A DNA stretch of 64,000 nt from Cepaea nemoralis (Eukaryota; Mollusca; Gastropoda; Stylommatophora; Helicidae), in the NCBI GenBank assembly GCA_014155875.1, contig JACEFZ010026849.1, forward strand, positions 1 through 64,000, given 5' to 3'. The stretch's first letter is position 1; every line of letters begins with the position of its first letter. A program made the position numbers and the translations under genes. Of this stretch, positions 11,107-21,600 are shown in pieces. The notes under the pieces were generated by a model. That model saw only the letters and a program-made list of their open reading frames with translations, had not been told where the DNA came from and ran no database searches.

Positions 11107-12081
11107 TTTGCAACACGCCCCTTTAACAGCACAAGAAATATATTCATAGGTATAGATACCACTCACTGAACTAAATGAAAGAAATGGGGATTAACAGACA
11201 CACCAGAATTGCGATGAAGTAGACTTGCTCCTTTGGCAGTGGGTTTTCTTTATTTGAAGGAATCGGCAGGTTCAAATCCAGTTGTCCACTGTAGTTTCCA
11301 AAAGTCACATTGTCTAATGCACCACTAAGACACGGGATCGTGTCTCATAAATATCTCAGTTGTGATCCGCACGGGAGAGTCTGAATTTTAATGTCTATAG
11401 TTTCAATGCAACAGAGGAAGAGGAGATAGAGGAAGACGAAGTAGAAGAAATGGAAATGAGATGCAAACGGAGACTTCAACCATCCCACCAATTCGACATT
11501 TTAACAAGGCCCTGAAGTGAATATAACAAATGCTTGCTTGCCTGCCTCGTTGAGGTTAATTACTGCATGTAAAAAAATGGCTTCGCTAACCAATTCATCC
11601 GTTACTGCAAACTTAATTAATTTGTGGAATTCGATATTTTTAGCATCGGGTGTGTTTTAAGGTCACATGCTCCAGACGGCTAATGTGAAAGACTGCCTGC
11701 GACGTAATGGATTACCTGTTCGCCAAAACTATATTCTCTCCTTGGAGGATGTGTGTGACAGGATAGTTTACTACGCACTGTGCACTTTCAGTATATTTGG
11801 TTTGGTGCGGTTTCCAGTAATCAAGATGCAATAACAGTGGTCTGCGAGTCTAATCGATGTGAAAGCATAGTTAGGTGTTTTGTTCATGAACCAGGTCCCT
11901 TGCAGAACGTCGCTCTCATTACGACCCGGCTGTAAGACTCTCGGTCTGTTGCTAGTTCCCTCAAGCATTTCATTTCTGGGGTATCTTTATTTCCTCTGTC
12001 CACCTCTGCTCTAGTTGACCCCTGCCTCTGTTTTTTTTTCAGGAATGATAGTTCCGTTACTGTCATTTTAACCCACTGTGA
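11107..12081. other. Non-coding sequence with a possible tRNA-like head
   Basis: GGCAGGTTCAAATCCAG at about 11267 is a B-box-like motif, but I see no convincing A-box. 11885-11940 repeats a piece of 6440-6495. Otherwise nothing is recognised. Confidence 0.4.
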
Positions 12082-12240
12082 GGTGTCTTCTTCTTCTGCT
12101 GCTTTCATCCGGAGTATTTTTTCGGACGAGATTGCGTTGTGCCTGTTAGCAGAGCTGCATTCTTGCGCCGTTAGGCCAACACATCCGACTTATGCGGGCA
12201 TTTGTTGACCGGGTTAACCTTCCCGGGACTGTGAGGTTTG
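12082..12240 (-). mobile_element. GAA-tailed dispersed element (R family)
   Basis: Shared with 14465-14700 (minus), 24083-24250 (plus) and 60525-60660 (plus). In sense orientation it runs from GGTTAACCCGGTCAACAAAT through GCAGAGCTCTGC-like sequence to GGCACAACGCAATC and ends CCGGATGA followed by GAA-type repeats. Here the tail is only TTCTTCTTCT. No protein is evident; it is a SINE or a LINE 3' UTR. Confidence 0.7.
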
Positions 12241-12275
12241 ATCTGAGCAAAGCCTTTCAGTTTCCGAGACAGGGT

Positions 12276-12414
12276 GATGTTTATGAGCGATCTATTTGAC
12301 GTTTATGAGCGATCTATTTGATGTTTATGAGCGATCTATTTGACGTTTATGAGCGATCTATTTGATGTTTATGAGCGATCTATTTGATATTTATGAGCGA
12401 TCTATTTGATGTAT
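12276..12414. repeat. 22-bp minisatellite, 6 copies
   Basis: TTATGAGCGATCTATTTGA units start at 12281, 12303 and 12325 and continue to 12414, almost without divergence. Confidence 0.95.
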
Positions 12415-12439
12415 AATTTTATGTACAGTTGTTAATGTA

Positions 12440-12540
12440 GTTGTGTTTTGTGTGCTGACGAAGACTTTGAACGCAACGTCCATCATATTGTCTCTTGTGG
12501 TCGTATTCTAGTCAAGTTTATCGTCTACTTCTCGTTTTTT
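12440..12540 (+). repeat. Dispersed CTGACGAAGG...AACGTC element
   Basis: TGTGTGCTGACGAAG...CGCAACGTCCAT also occurs at 20638-20730 and, more diverged, at 41605-41675. It is probably the conserved end of a retroelement family. No open frame. Confidence 0.55.
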
Positions 12541-12604
12541 GTTTGGTTTTTGTTTTTTTAAATTTATTCATCGGACAATTTCGGTCGGTGTCAGCTCTTG
12601 ATAC

Positions 12605-12775
12605 TCACACTTATCGCCAGCTGGCGTAGGCGTTCATGTCTCTCCACAGATCTCGGTTTTTTGCTGTTCTAGATCAACTCTGCTGCTGATATTCCTCCAT
12701 GCCACCGTTTCAATCCATCCAGCATCATTTCTCTTGGTCGGCCTCTGCCTCTCTTCCCCTCTCATTACGGCAGGG
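12605..12775 (-). pseudogene. LINE 3' fragment
   Basis: Shares AGATCTCGGT(C/T)TT and GAACTCTGCTGCTGATATTC-type sequence with 22233-22480. On the minus strand it encodes the GRGRPR-like end and the W-rich terminal segment of the same LINE family. Only the last 50 or so codons remain. Confidence 0.7.
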
Positions 12776-13162
12776 AACAACTGGCCACCTGTTTCTCCGT
12801 TCAGCCAGGCCTACAAAATGTTGGCGCCCCTAGCACTTCACATAACCACAACAGGTTGCTTGTGTGTAAATACAACAACAAAGGAAGTTGATAACGATTG
12901 TATCAAGAGTGGTTGTAATGATATGCAGCAACATGTTCTTGACTCGGGGTGATAGTCGGGCGGCACTTGCCGTCTGTAGGCTGTGAACAACTGATCGCCA
13001 AATTGGCTCTCATGGTCCGTCGGCGAGCCTCCTGCTGGTATAATCAACGGCCGTGTGCCTTTGATGTAAATAACATTTCCGTTTCCAGTTGTTGCATCTG
13101 CGCCATCTGGCGATAGCAATGAGATGGTCACGTGATTCCCACACTTCCCCATACACCCCACT

Positions 13163-13164
<2 letters not shown>
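12776..13164. other. Non-coding sequence
   Basis: Nothing recognised. Confidence 0.35.
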
Positions 13165-13209
<45 letters not shown>

Positions 13210-13241
13210 CCTCGCTCCCTCCCTCCCTCCCTCCCTCCCTC

Positions 13242-13278
<37 letters not shown>
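13165..13278. repeat. (CT)n / (CTCC)n microsatellite
   Basis: CT run, then CTCC tetranucleotides at 13203-13242, then CT again. Pyrimidine-rich sequence continues more loosely to about 13600. Confidence 0.95.
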
Positions 13279-13280
<2 letters not shown>

Positions 13281-13596
13281 AGTGTGAGTGAGTGAGTGAA
13301 GCCCTATTCTGTCTCACTAGGTGCCGTGTCTTTATTATTGTCAACCGTTGACATCCTTTATGTTACTCATTCTCTCGTCTCTGTCTTTCTCTCCCACTTT
13401 ACCGCTTTCGCTCTCGCAATCTTATCCGTCTCTTCCTCTTTTGTACGTCCTCATCTCTCTCCGTCGTCTCTCCCCTCTCACTCACACTCATTTTATCTCT
13501 TTTTGCTCGTCTCTCTCTCGCGCACGTGCTCTCTGTCTCTTCCGAAATCTTTTGTACGACCTCATCTCCTGCCCGCTCTCTCTAAACAAGTTAGTT

Positions 13597-13856
13597 TCAT
13601 ATCCTTTACGGAACGTCGCAGTCAACCCCAATTTTTTAGTTTGTTTTGTTTTTGTTGCTTTTTTTTTTTTTTAATTTGCTGTTTGTGATCTTGGCAAGTT
13701 AACGTTCAGTAATTTGCCATTGCTTTCTGAACGACCGGCACCCATACCCTTTTTTATTTAAAAAAAAAAAAAAAACGACCGGCACCCTTACCCTTTTTTA
13801 TAACAAAACCAAAAAAAAACAACGCAAGGCACCCGTAATACATTGGCCACGGAGTG
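13597..13856 (-). mobile_element. SINE-1 copy with internal duplication
   Basis: Reverse SINE-1 from ATATCCTTTACGGAACGTCG through TTTGCCATTGCTTTCTGAAC to GGCCACGGAG. The piece ACGACCGGCACCC-TACCCTTT occurs twice (13731 and 13776) around an A run, and a T run interrupts the 3' part. Confidence 0.8.
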
Positions 13857-13951
13857 TCTACCCCACTCGTTTTCGCTCTCTCACCTAAATCAGCCCTGAA
13901 TACCGGAACGAAGACTTCTCTGTCCACTGAATACCGGAACGAAGGTCCGTC

Positions 13952-13952
13952 C

Positions 13953-14051
<99 letters not shown>

Positions 14052-14060
14052 GCCTGTCTG
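13952..14060. repeat. (TCTG)n microsatellite, about 27 units
   Basis: Near-perfect TCTG units with one CCTG change near 14050. Confidence 0.95.
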
Positions 14061-14464
14061 TAATGGTGACACACTTCAGCGTTTAACAACCCCGCTTACA
14101 CCAGCAATCGTACACACTGTAGTAATGAGTTGTTACACTTTCAACGCGTTCTTATTTCGCCGTTTCACCCCTTGTTCGACTTCCTACTTGTTCTTGTTCC
14201 CACATTGTACCCCCTTGTTTAGCTTTCAACTATATTTTATTCCGTCATTGTGTTTAACTTGTCAACTTACTCTTAGTCTTTCCTGTCCTCTGTTCAGTTT
14301 TCACCTTGTTCTTATTCCTACAATGTATCCCATATTCAGTTCTCATTTCATTCTTATTCTATCTTTCCTGTCCTTTGTTCGGTTTTCAACATGTTCTTGT
14401 TCCGTCGTTGTGTGCCAGATTCATTTCTCATTTCATTCTTATTCTGTCGTTGTGTGCCTTATTC
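14061..14464. other. T-rich non-coding sequence
   Basis: Loosely repeated TTCTTATTC / TGTTCAG(A/T)(C/T)T motifs, too diverged to define a unit. No exon seen. Confidence 0.4.
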
Positions 14465-14700
14465 AGACTGCCAGCCTGTTCCTCCTCCTCCTCCTCCTCC
14501 TCCTCCTCCTCTTCTTCTTCTTCTTCTTCTTCTTCTTCTTCTTCTTTCATCCGCAGTTTTTTCTTTCTTTGTTTTTTTTTTCGGACGTGATTGCATTGTG
14601 CCTGTATAAGTAGAGCTGCGTTTGCGCCGTTAGGCCGACACATCCGACTTCTGCGGGCATTTGTTGACCGGGTTAACCTTCCCGGGGGTTTCTTCGGACG
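14465..14700 (-). mobile_element. R-family element with expanded CTC/TTC tail
   Basis: On the minus strand the element (GGTTAACCCGGTCAACAAAT ... CTGCGGATGAAAG) ends in a tail of about 12 GAA units followed by about 10 GAG units (14480-14546 on the + strand). A 15-C run follows at about 14728. Confidence 0.75.
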
Positions 14701-14967
14701 TTTGACTCTCACTGTTGTGGTGTTATCCCCCCCCCCCCCCCCATCCCAGCCTGTTCTTATTCTGTAATTGTGAGCCTTGTTCAGACTGTCAGCCTGTTCT
14801 TATTCTGTCATATCGTTCAATGTTCCACGTTTAGTCTGTTTTATTCTGATTTAGAGACCGTAGTTGAACCCACGGCTTTATCGTGCATAACAAGAACACC
14901 ATCACCTCTATCACTTATCCTTCTGGGCTGAACAACGTTATCTGTCATAACATTTTTTAAAGTTAAT

Positions 14968-15203
14968 TTGCATATCTTTTACAGGACGTAACAGTCAACC
15001 CCAGCATGTTTTTGGCTGTTTGTGACTTCTTGGCAAGTTTACGTTCAGTAGTTTGACTTTGATTTCTGAACGGTCGACACTCATACCATTGTATGATAAT
15101 CAACGCAAGGCGGGCTGCTGCCAAATCGACGCAGCTGTGTTTCGAACGTGGTATGCGGGATTACGAATTGCGTCCGTAAATCCTTTCGCCACAGATCCGG
15201 CGA
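14968..15203 (-). mobile_element. SINE-1 copy, full length
   Basis: It shows the common head best: in sense orientation GCCGGATCTGTGGCGAAAGG (A-box side), GTTCGAAACACAGCTGCG (B-box), GCCTTGCGTTG, the CAGAAATCAAAGTCAAACTA core and the end GACTGTTACGTCCTG. It lies 320 bp upstream of the first recognised exon. Confidence 0.85.
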
Positions 15204-15423
15204 TTTACGAATGAGATGTATGAATAAAATTAATTGGTTTGTCTGCCTCTTGCTTTTTCCCCCATTAAGTTTTGCAGTTGTCTCTGAGCTTTCAAGTTTA
15301 TTTCTTCTCATACCGTGTCCAAAATTACTCTACTGTCTACGCCTAATTTCTCGAAAGAACTGGCGGTTGTCAATTGTTTCTTAAAAGACTGTCTCATTCT
15401 TTTATCTATCTGTCCATGTTAAT

Positions 15424-15500
15424 GATTAAATAGTGAGTAAGGATTGTGTGGTGAGTAGGATGTGTCTGCATGGTGAGTAAGGATTGCGTACTAAGTAGTT
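15424..15500 (+). repeat. GTGAGTAAGGATTG repeat units upstream of exon 1
   Basis: Three units of about 18-22 bp carrying GTGAGTA(A)GGAT lie within 100 bp of the acceptor of the 15524 exon. The same unit family resumes downstream of it. Confidence 0.7.
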
Positions 15501-15523
15501 GTATAATGTTCTCTGTCCTTCAG

Positions 15524-15586
15524 GTTGATCCGTGCAGTATAGCCGGGAAAGATGGCCGCATCAGGGAAGGCGACCAGATTGTACAG
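15524..15586 (+). CDS. PDZRN3/4-like: PDZRN3/4-like exon (PDZ domain, middle part)
   Basis: A 63-bp, phase 0-0 internal exon encoding 21 residues: VDPCSIAGKDGR, then IREGDQIVQ. The acceptor is strong (TTCTCTGTCCTTCAG); the donor CAG|GTACAC is weak. The Gly-Arg-Ile-Arg-x-Gly-Asp sequence is the standard PDZ stretch leading into strand beta-D. Together with the next exon it best matches the second PDZ domain of PDZRN3/PDZRN4 (LNX3/4), membrane-associated RING E3 ubiquitin ligases acting at synapses and in muscle and Wnt signalling in vertebrates. The exon with the GLGF-type carboxylate-binding loop is not in the window. The family call rests mainly on the exons at 36921 and 62837. Function in this animal is inferred. 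Confidence 0.9.
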
Positions 15587-15589
15587 GTA

Positions 15590-16600
15590 CACTACACTGA
15601 ATGTTGTGCTGGTTATTGTTTTTAGGTTTAACCTTGTCTACGGTGAGTTTGAGAGTCTTGGTGAGTTTGCGAGATTACTGTGAGTTTGAGAAGTATGTGA
15701 TGAATATGGATTGCGTGACGTGTAGGTTTGCTTGGTGTGTAGGATTGCGTGGGGAGTACGGATTGAGTAGTATGGATTGCGTTGTGAGTAACGATTGCAT
15801 AGTAAGGGTTGCATAGTGAATAAAGATTGTAATAAGTAAAGATTGCGTAGTATGGATTGCGTTGTGAGTAAGTATTGTGTAATCAGTAAAGATTGTGTAG
15901 TGATTAAGGATTGCATGGTTATTAGGAATGTTGCTTCATGGGTCCAGATTGCGTGGTAAGCTATGTTTGTGTAATGAGTGCAGACTGCGTTGTGAGGAAA
16001 GATTGCGTTTTCAGAGGGTGAGAAGGCGTGCATAGTGTACAAGATTACGTGGTTCACATGAAGTGTGTGTTCACAAGGTTGTGTGGTACATAGGAGTCTG
16101 GTGTGCCGTTACCTCTGGTGTGCAGAAGTCTGGTGTACAGGATTCTGTCGTGTGCAGAAGTCTCGTGTACAGGATTATGTGGTGTGCAGAAGTCTGATGT
16201 ACAGGATTCTGTGGTGTGCAGTAGTCTGTGGTGTGCAGAAGTCTTGTGTACAGGATTCTGTGGTGTGAAGTAGTCTGTGGTGTGCAGTAGTCTGTGGTGT
16301 GCAGTAGTCTGTGGTGTGCAGAAGTCTCGTGTACGGGATTATGTGGTGTGCAGAAGTCTAATGTACAGGATTCTGTGGTGTGCAGTAGTCTGTGGTGTGC
16401 AGAAGTCTTGTGTACAGGATTCTGTGGTGTGAAGTAGTCTGTGGTGTGCAGAAGTCTGGTGTACAGGATTCTGTGGTGTTCAAGAGTATGTGGTGTGCAG
16501 GAGTCATTAGTGTGTGGGAGTCTGTGGTGTGCAGAAGTCTGTGATGTGCAGAAGTCTGTGGTGTGCAGCCATGTATTGTTTGCAGACTTCCTCTGTGAGC
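15590..16600 (+). repeat. Degenerate intronic minisatellites (18 bp and 16-33 bp)
   Basis: 15640-15930 holds about 15 diverged units of GATTGCGT(A/G)GTGAGTAA, the family also seen upstream of the exon. 16065-16580 holds a second set: GTGTGCAGAAGTCTGGTGTA plus CAGGATTCTGTG, mixed with shorter GTGTGCAGTAGTCTGTG units. Together they fill most of the 1.57-kb intron. Confidence 0.8.
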
Positions 16601-17154
16601 AAGAGAGTGCGGCAGGCAGGAATATCTAAGGACATAAAAGTGGTTCACGTGAACATTATAGAAGCGAGATAATGTTCACAGAAGTGTATGATATTAAAGT
16701 CTTAATGGTTAACAAGAGAAGGTAGCTCCCAGATAGTATGTGCAGAGTTACATGTTGAGCCAGAGGGGGCAATAAGAAATGTAACATGAGTTAGGGAGGC
16801 TATTTGACAAGACTGTTTGGTGAAGCATGGTTGACAGGAATGAATAGTGTGCAAAGTTGCGTGGTTCACAGTTGTATCGTACACTTGACATAGGGTGTTC
16901 ACACTAGTGTGCTGTGTACAGGATTTCAGGGCTCACTTGAATTTATACAGTGCAAAATTACACAGGAGTTTGTATTGTGCAGAATTACTTGGTTCACAGG
17001 ACTGGGTGATACACGAGGCGAGCAGAATGAATTGATCTGGGTAGCATGATGAATTGCTTGTTCACAAAAATATTGGTGCGAATTTCGTGATGAAATTACG
17101 GTTTAATGAACACATGATATACATTTTTTAAACTGTACATCTTTTCTTGCACAG

Positions 17155-17253
17155 ATAAATGGAGTGGATGTTCGCAGCAGATCGGAGGCCATATCTTTAT
17201 TTTCCGGTCATGGAACGGATATATCTCTCACAGTAGCTCGAGCTCAGCTACAG
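17155..17253 (+). CDS. PDZRN3/4-like: PDZRN3/4-like exon (PDZ domain, C-terminal part)
   Basis: A 99-bp, phase 0-0 exon of 33 residues: INGVDVRSRSEAISLF, SGHGTDISLTVAR and AQLQ. INGVDV is the beta-D strand after the previous exon's GDQIVQ. SRSEAISLF is the alpha-B helix that lines the ligand groove, and ISLTVAR is the last strand. The acceptor is CTTTTCTTGCACAG and the donor CAG|GTATGT, close to consensus. The PDZ fold binds C-terminal peptides of membrane partners. In vertebrate PDZRN3 these include MuSK; whether that applies here is unknown. The following intron is 19.7 kb. Confidence 0.92.
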
Positions 17254-17320
17254 GTATGTTTGTTGTTTGTGGCTAGTTATGTTTGTTTGTTGTTTGTGGC
17301 TAGTTATGTTTGTTTGATGC
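17254..17320 (+). repeat. About 27-bp direct repeat starting at the exon-2 donor
   Basis: ATGTTTGTTGTTTGTGGCTA is repeated about two and a half times starting inside the donor site itself. In the copies the donor GGTATGTT has become AGTTATGTT, so the GT is displaced. Confidence 0.75.
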
Positions 17321-17346
17321 ATACATCATCTTTGCAATATTTAAAA

Positions 17347-17720
<374 letters not shown>

Positions 17721-17762
17721 GTTCGCTTTGAACCCAAACGTAGTTCATACACACTATTTATA

Positions 17763-18002
17763 GTAGTGATGGACTGAATTTTGCGTGTGTGTTAGCTTTC
17801 TCTATTAACAGTGTCCCTCGCCATCAGGCGAACCCACTCCGACTTCAGAGGTACTTGTAACTAACGTCCCCAAATCAAGGACGACAGGTCAACATTTTAG
17901 TCCAGCTGCCTGGTGTAGGGGTTGAATTGCTTACCTTGGCATCAGCACACCGGATGTTTAAGAACACGCGTTCTTATCCATTCGGCCATGCAGACCTGCG
18001 CT
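17763..18002 (-). mobile_element. SINE-2 copy with complete tRNA-like head
   Basis: On the minus strand it starts GCATGGCCGAATGGATAAG (excellent A-box) and has GCAATTCAACCCCTACACC (B-box). The body follows: GTTGACCTGTCGTCC, AGTACCTCTGAAGTCGGAGT and GTGAGGGACACTG-like sequence. Body copies at 24288 (plus), 42958 (minus, partial) and 45733 (minus) define the family. The long gap between boxes suggests a class II (Leu/Ser-type) tRNA ancestor. Confidence 0.8.
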
Positions 18003-18039
18003 AACGATTTAATAATAGCCTTCAGCCACAACCCGGTGA

Positions 18040-18335
18040 TCCTTTCGTCGGGTCCTCTGCCTGTTGTAGTCGGCTTTTTTCACCGGGTTCAAGAAGAATC
18101 CTCACCATCTCCATGCATTAGGGCCAGAAGCCTTGTCCTTCCGTCTTGTGGTGCCTTTCCCCAACATTTTATGTCTTTGAACCGTTGCGCGGATGTCCAA
18201 TGTTCCTTTTACAATTTGCCAACTGCTCGTTGAGAATTACGTTTGGAATGCGTTCATCTGGCATGCGATATGGTGTACATGACCAAGATATCGCATTCTT
18301 CTAAGGTGCGTAGGTGCATGTGGTAGTTTTAACAA
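18040..18335 (-). pseudogene. LINE C-terminal fragment, frameshifted
   Basis: In minus-strand frames one can follow LRRMRYLGHV, then MPDE-like, then PNVILNEQL and RNIGHPRNGSKT, the GH-V-RM ... GRPR-x-(F/Y)KD order of LINE C-termini. Frameshifts break it. It directly abuts SINE-2. Confidence 0.6.
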
Positions 18336-18339
18336 TATG

Positions 18340-19200
18340 TGAGAGCACTTTACCATCAGCTAACCTGTCCTTTCAATAGATGCCTTGGATAAAACGTATA
18401 TATCGTTAGGCGCAAAGTCTTAAAAGTCGAGAGGATCGACGTCATTGCCCCGGGTTTTATCTCGTATGGCTCGGTCTCGTTAGAGGAAGGTGTTGTCTTT
18501 TCTCTTGTTTGACGTAGTGCCTCATTACAAATGATCTCAACAGCCATTGTGTGTACAATAAGTGTGCACTATGTGTTCACATCCTTCATTCAGTCATAGC
18601 GGTCATGGTACCTGGGTTACAGGGGTGTATGGAAGTTATATTGTCACAGGCTGCAGTGGAGCAAGTGCTACAGAAACGGGTTCTTCACCATCAAGTTGAC
18701 CCAGGACATCTTACTGCTGTCTATTATAAAGTATCCCTAGTGTATTACCTGATTCAGTGCCGAAGGATATTGTATTGCTAAATGTGACTTCACATTTGGA
18801 CAGAGGGACGATATATCGCCGTACTAGGGTCATCGTGCTATTTGTTTTGTTTCGCTGTATCTTCTGCAATTTCAGAGTTCATTGAATGGAAATTTACATT
18901 ATAATATTGGTTCGCGGGCACTCTCCCGCTGTTTTTACTTCACCTCAATACCGCAAGGTACAAGAGGAACATGATGACATGAGATGAGTACTGTTTCATT
19001 TGATTGTGTACCATGTTTCTTCCAGACCTACATTTTTGTTTGGCACTGAATCAGTTAAATAACTCTCCATGACATCTTCTACCTAGTTTCATCATAAACG
19101 TCTTTATTTTACCTTTAGTTCTGTGTTTGTTCTCATCCGTTTTCCTGTTCCAAGCTTACATACAAATCAGTCCCCCATTGTGACTAGCCAGCCTAATAAC
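18340..19200. other. Non-coding sequence
   Basis: No exon or repeat identified in about 860 bp. Confidence 0.4.
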
Positions 19201-19269
19201 TAGTGTCAATCAGCCGCTCTTTGATCTATGCGATTCGCGCCTGGTTTTTATCCTCCTCCACCCACCCCC

Positions 19270-19464
19270 TCCTCTTCTTCGTGATCTGTCTCTCTCACTG
19301 TCTTTGTACTTTTCTGTATCTTTGCCTGTCTGCCTGTCGTTATTTATTTGTGTCTAAGTCTCTTTGTATGTCTCTAAATCTTCGTGTCTCTCATTGTCTC
19401 TTTCTTTGTCTATGTCTCTTTTCTGTCTCTCACTCACTCTCACTCTCTCGTTCAGACTACACAC

Positions 19465-19513
<49 letters not shown>

Positions 19514-19542
19514 CTCGTTCAGACTATACAGTCTCTCTCTCT

Positions 19543-19598
<56 letters not shown>

Positions 19599-19600
19599 TA
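19270..19600. repeat. Pyrimidine tract with (CT)n and (CA)n
   Basis: CT run at 19466-19510, a second CT stretch near 19530, and (CA)n at 19551-19596. Confidence 0.9.
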
Positions 19601-19857
19601 TAGCCTATAATTGATTCTATTCTTTTGGAAGCCAGAACTCCTTGGCAGCGGCAAGGATCCACCACGTGTCTATACCAGATCCACATACGCTATAAATATC
19701 CATTTGTGGTTATTGTAATTGTGAAATGTCTCCCAGGCAGCAGCTGTCTCTTCAGCCAGGTCTTTTCTATTTTGGACATGCGTTATGTGCCCGGGACCTC
19801 CGAGTGTCTCACCCTTGTCTGAGAGGGCCAGGTGTCCCAATTCACTATCGCAGGATC

Positions 19858-19880
19858 GGGGGGGGGGGGGGGGGGGGGGG
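19858..19880. repeat. Poly-G run of 23
   Basis: Pure G23 followed by AAGGGGAA. A possible quadruplex; its length may be unreliable. Confidence 0.9.
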
Positions 19881-20637
19881 AAGGGGAATATACCACATGT
19901 TCTTGTTCGTAAAAGGCAATAAATCGAACTATGTAATTATATCTATGCCAGTCAGGGTGGACGTCATAACTTCTGATCTATTACACCATCTTGTCTTATA
20001 TTAAGAACATTGAAAATATGGCCTCCAAAATGACCGCTCGTCTTTTCAGAGTTAATAAGAGTTTTTTCTGGTCCAAAATATGGAGGATAGGCATTTAAAC
20101 GGTTAAGGCCTTTGGAGTGTTTATGCTTGTGGCTACCGTTTGCATTTTCTCATTTTCCTCATGTTAGACTGAAAGTAAATGGTTCCGTCGCCCTGCTACT
20201 GAGTTGAGTGCGTGGACCGACACTGTGAGCTGTGAATTTCGTGTGACATGCTTTTATATCTGTCAGCTGTTGTTTGTAGCGTGAAGTGCATGTTCGGAAT
20301 AATGGCGGCCGGCTTTGTCGCAGAACTGACTGGTTTGCCCTGTGGAGTAATGTGTGGCTGCTGGTTTTCCAGAGACTGCCGCTTCCATCGACGATGAACT
20401 GTAATTTTTGTGGAGGACTTCCGTGTTGGTATTCTGGCGACGGCATTATGCACAGTGTACATGTGCGGGCTGTTGGTTTGTCGAGACTCTTGTCTGTTCC
20501 ACTTTTCATATTGGGCAATGAGGAGCATTTTGTGTGATATTCACTGGCATAGGAACGGAGTATAATCAGGACGACCCGTTGCCATGAAGTTGGAACCGCG
20601 ACTAATGACTAATGACGGATAACGAGTTTTTAAGAGT
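19881..20637. other. Non-coding sequence
   Basis: Both strands carry short open frames around 20160-20530, but none has recognisable domains or splice context. Confidence 0.35.
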
Positions 20638-20730
20638 TTGTGTGCTGACGAAGGCCTTGGCCGCAACGTCCATTTTCTTACTTGTGACCGTGTTCTAGTA
20701 AAGCTTACGAATACTACTTCTGGTTTGTTG
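20638..20730 (+). repeat. Second CTGACGAAGGCC...AACGTC element
   Basis: Same conserved core as 12440-12540. AGGCCTTGGCC forms a small perfect hairpin here. Confidence 0.6.
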
Positions 20731-20737
20731 GTGATTC

Positions 20738-20865
20738 ATTCGTTGTGTTTGGGTGATTCATTCATTGTAATTTGGTGATTTATTCATTGTCGTTTAGTGA
20801 TTCATTGTATTTTTGGTGATTCATTCATTGTATCTAAGTGATTCATTCATTGTATTTTAAGAGTT
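20738..20865. repeat. About 20-bp tandem repeat
   Basis: TGATTCATTCATTGTATTT-type units, about six, separated by short variable spacers. Confidence 0.75.
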
Positions 20866-20947
20866 AAGAAAGTTGTTTACGATTGTCATAGAAATCGTAT
20901 GCAGACTTGCTTGCCAGTTCCTGAGTCAATGCCATTAGGTAGCCTAT

Positions 20948-21435
20948 CAATCCATCCATCCATCATGTGCCATGCCGATAAGCGTGGGCGGTCATGTTCT
21001 GCCATCTCACTCGATCACCAGAGTCGTGGATTAGCTCCGTGTTCCTGTCTCGATCATGCCACGTGACCAACCCATCCAGGTATTTACTTCTCGGTCTTCC
21101 CCTTGGTCTCTTCCCTTCGATCTTGCCAGTCGTCACCAAGTTCTCCAATGCATTTCTTCTCATAACATGAACATGTCCCCCAAAATATGACCGTCTACGT
21201 CTAATGTCTCTAATCAGTTTACGATCTTCATTTGTTTCTTGAAGGACTTGTTCATTGGTTTTTCTGTCTGTCCATGGTATTCTTTGCATTTTTCTCAGAA
21301 ACCACATTTCTGCAGCCATCAGCTGTTTTACAGCTTGACTGCTCATTGTCCACGCTTCACATCCATACAAAAGTATAGGTTCTATGTAGCACTTCAACAC
21401 ATATAAATACGTTTCCTGTGAGTCTTGGGTCTGTA
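20948..21435 (-). pseudogene. LINE 3' fragment, C-terminal end with open frame
   Basis: The minus strand reads about 150 uninterrupted residues: LKCYIEPILLYGCEAW, EMWFLRKMQRIPWTD, ETNEDRKLI, GKRPRGRPRSKYLDGL and MTAHAYRHGT. This is the segment after the RT palm and thumb of a non-LTR retrotransposon, ending at its natural C-terminus next to a (GATG)n tail (20948-20962). The RT catalytic part is lacking. Its good frame suggests a fairly young copy. It is the same family as 12605, 22233 and 25590. Confidence 0.88.
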
Positions 21436-21600
21436 ATTTTCTAGGACGGTCACGTGTTATAGGTAATCCACGGAAGACTAGATGACCACTATTTCCCTGT
21501 CTTATCGGACAAGGATCGCTGGAATCGAACTCTCTTTCAACCGCGCTCATGACATCATCAGCTTAGCCTCCTGGCCATTACACCAACGCTGACTCTAACC
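21436..21600 (-). mobile_element. tRNA-like SINE head joined to LINE fragment
   Basis: On the minus strand GCGTTGGTGTAATGGCCAGG (A-box) and AGAGAGTTCGATTCCAGCG (B-box) are about 55 bp apart, followed by a unique body running into the LINE fragment. Either a SINE with a LINE-derived tail or two adjacent insertions. Confidence 0.55.

Noticed and set aside
1..15500. Upstream PDZRN exon (carboxylate-binding loop of the PDZ domain)
   Set aside because: I looked for a phase-0 exon encoding the sequence before VDPCSIAG and found none with proper splice sites. It is probably upstream of the window, though a short exon could have been missed by eye.
20638..20730. Hammerhead ribozyme (CTGACGA, AGGCCTTGGCC hairpin, then GCAACGTC)
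   Set aside because: The core would need CUGAUGA and GAAA; here they read CUGACGA and GCAA in the best copy, and the copies at 12440 and 41605 do not keep the stem. More likely the conserved end of a retroelement.
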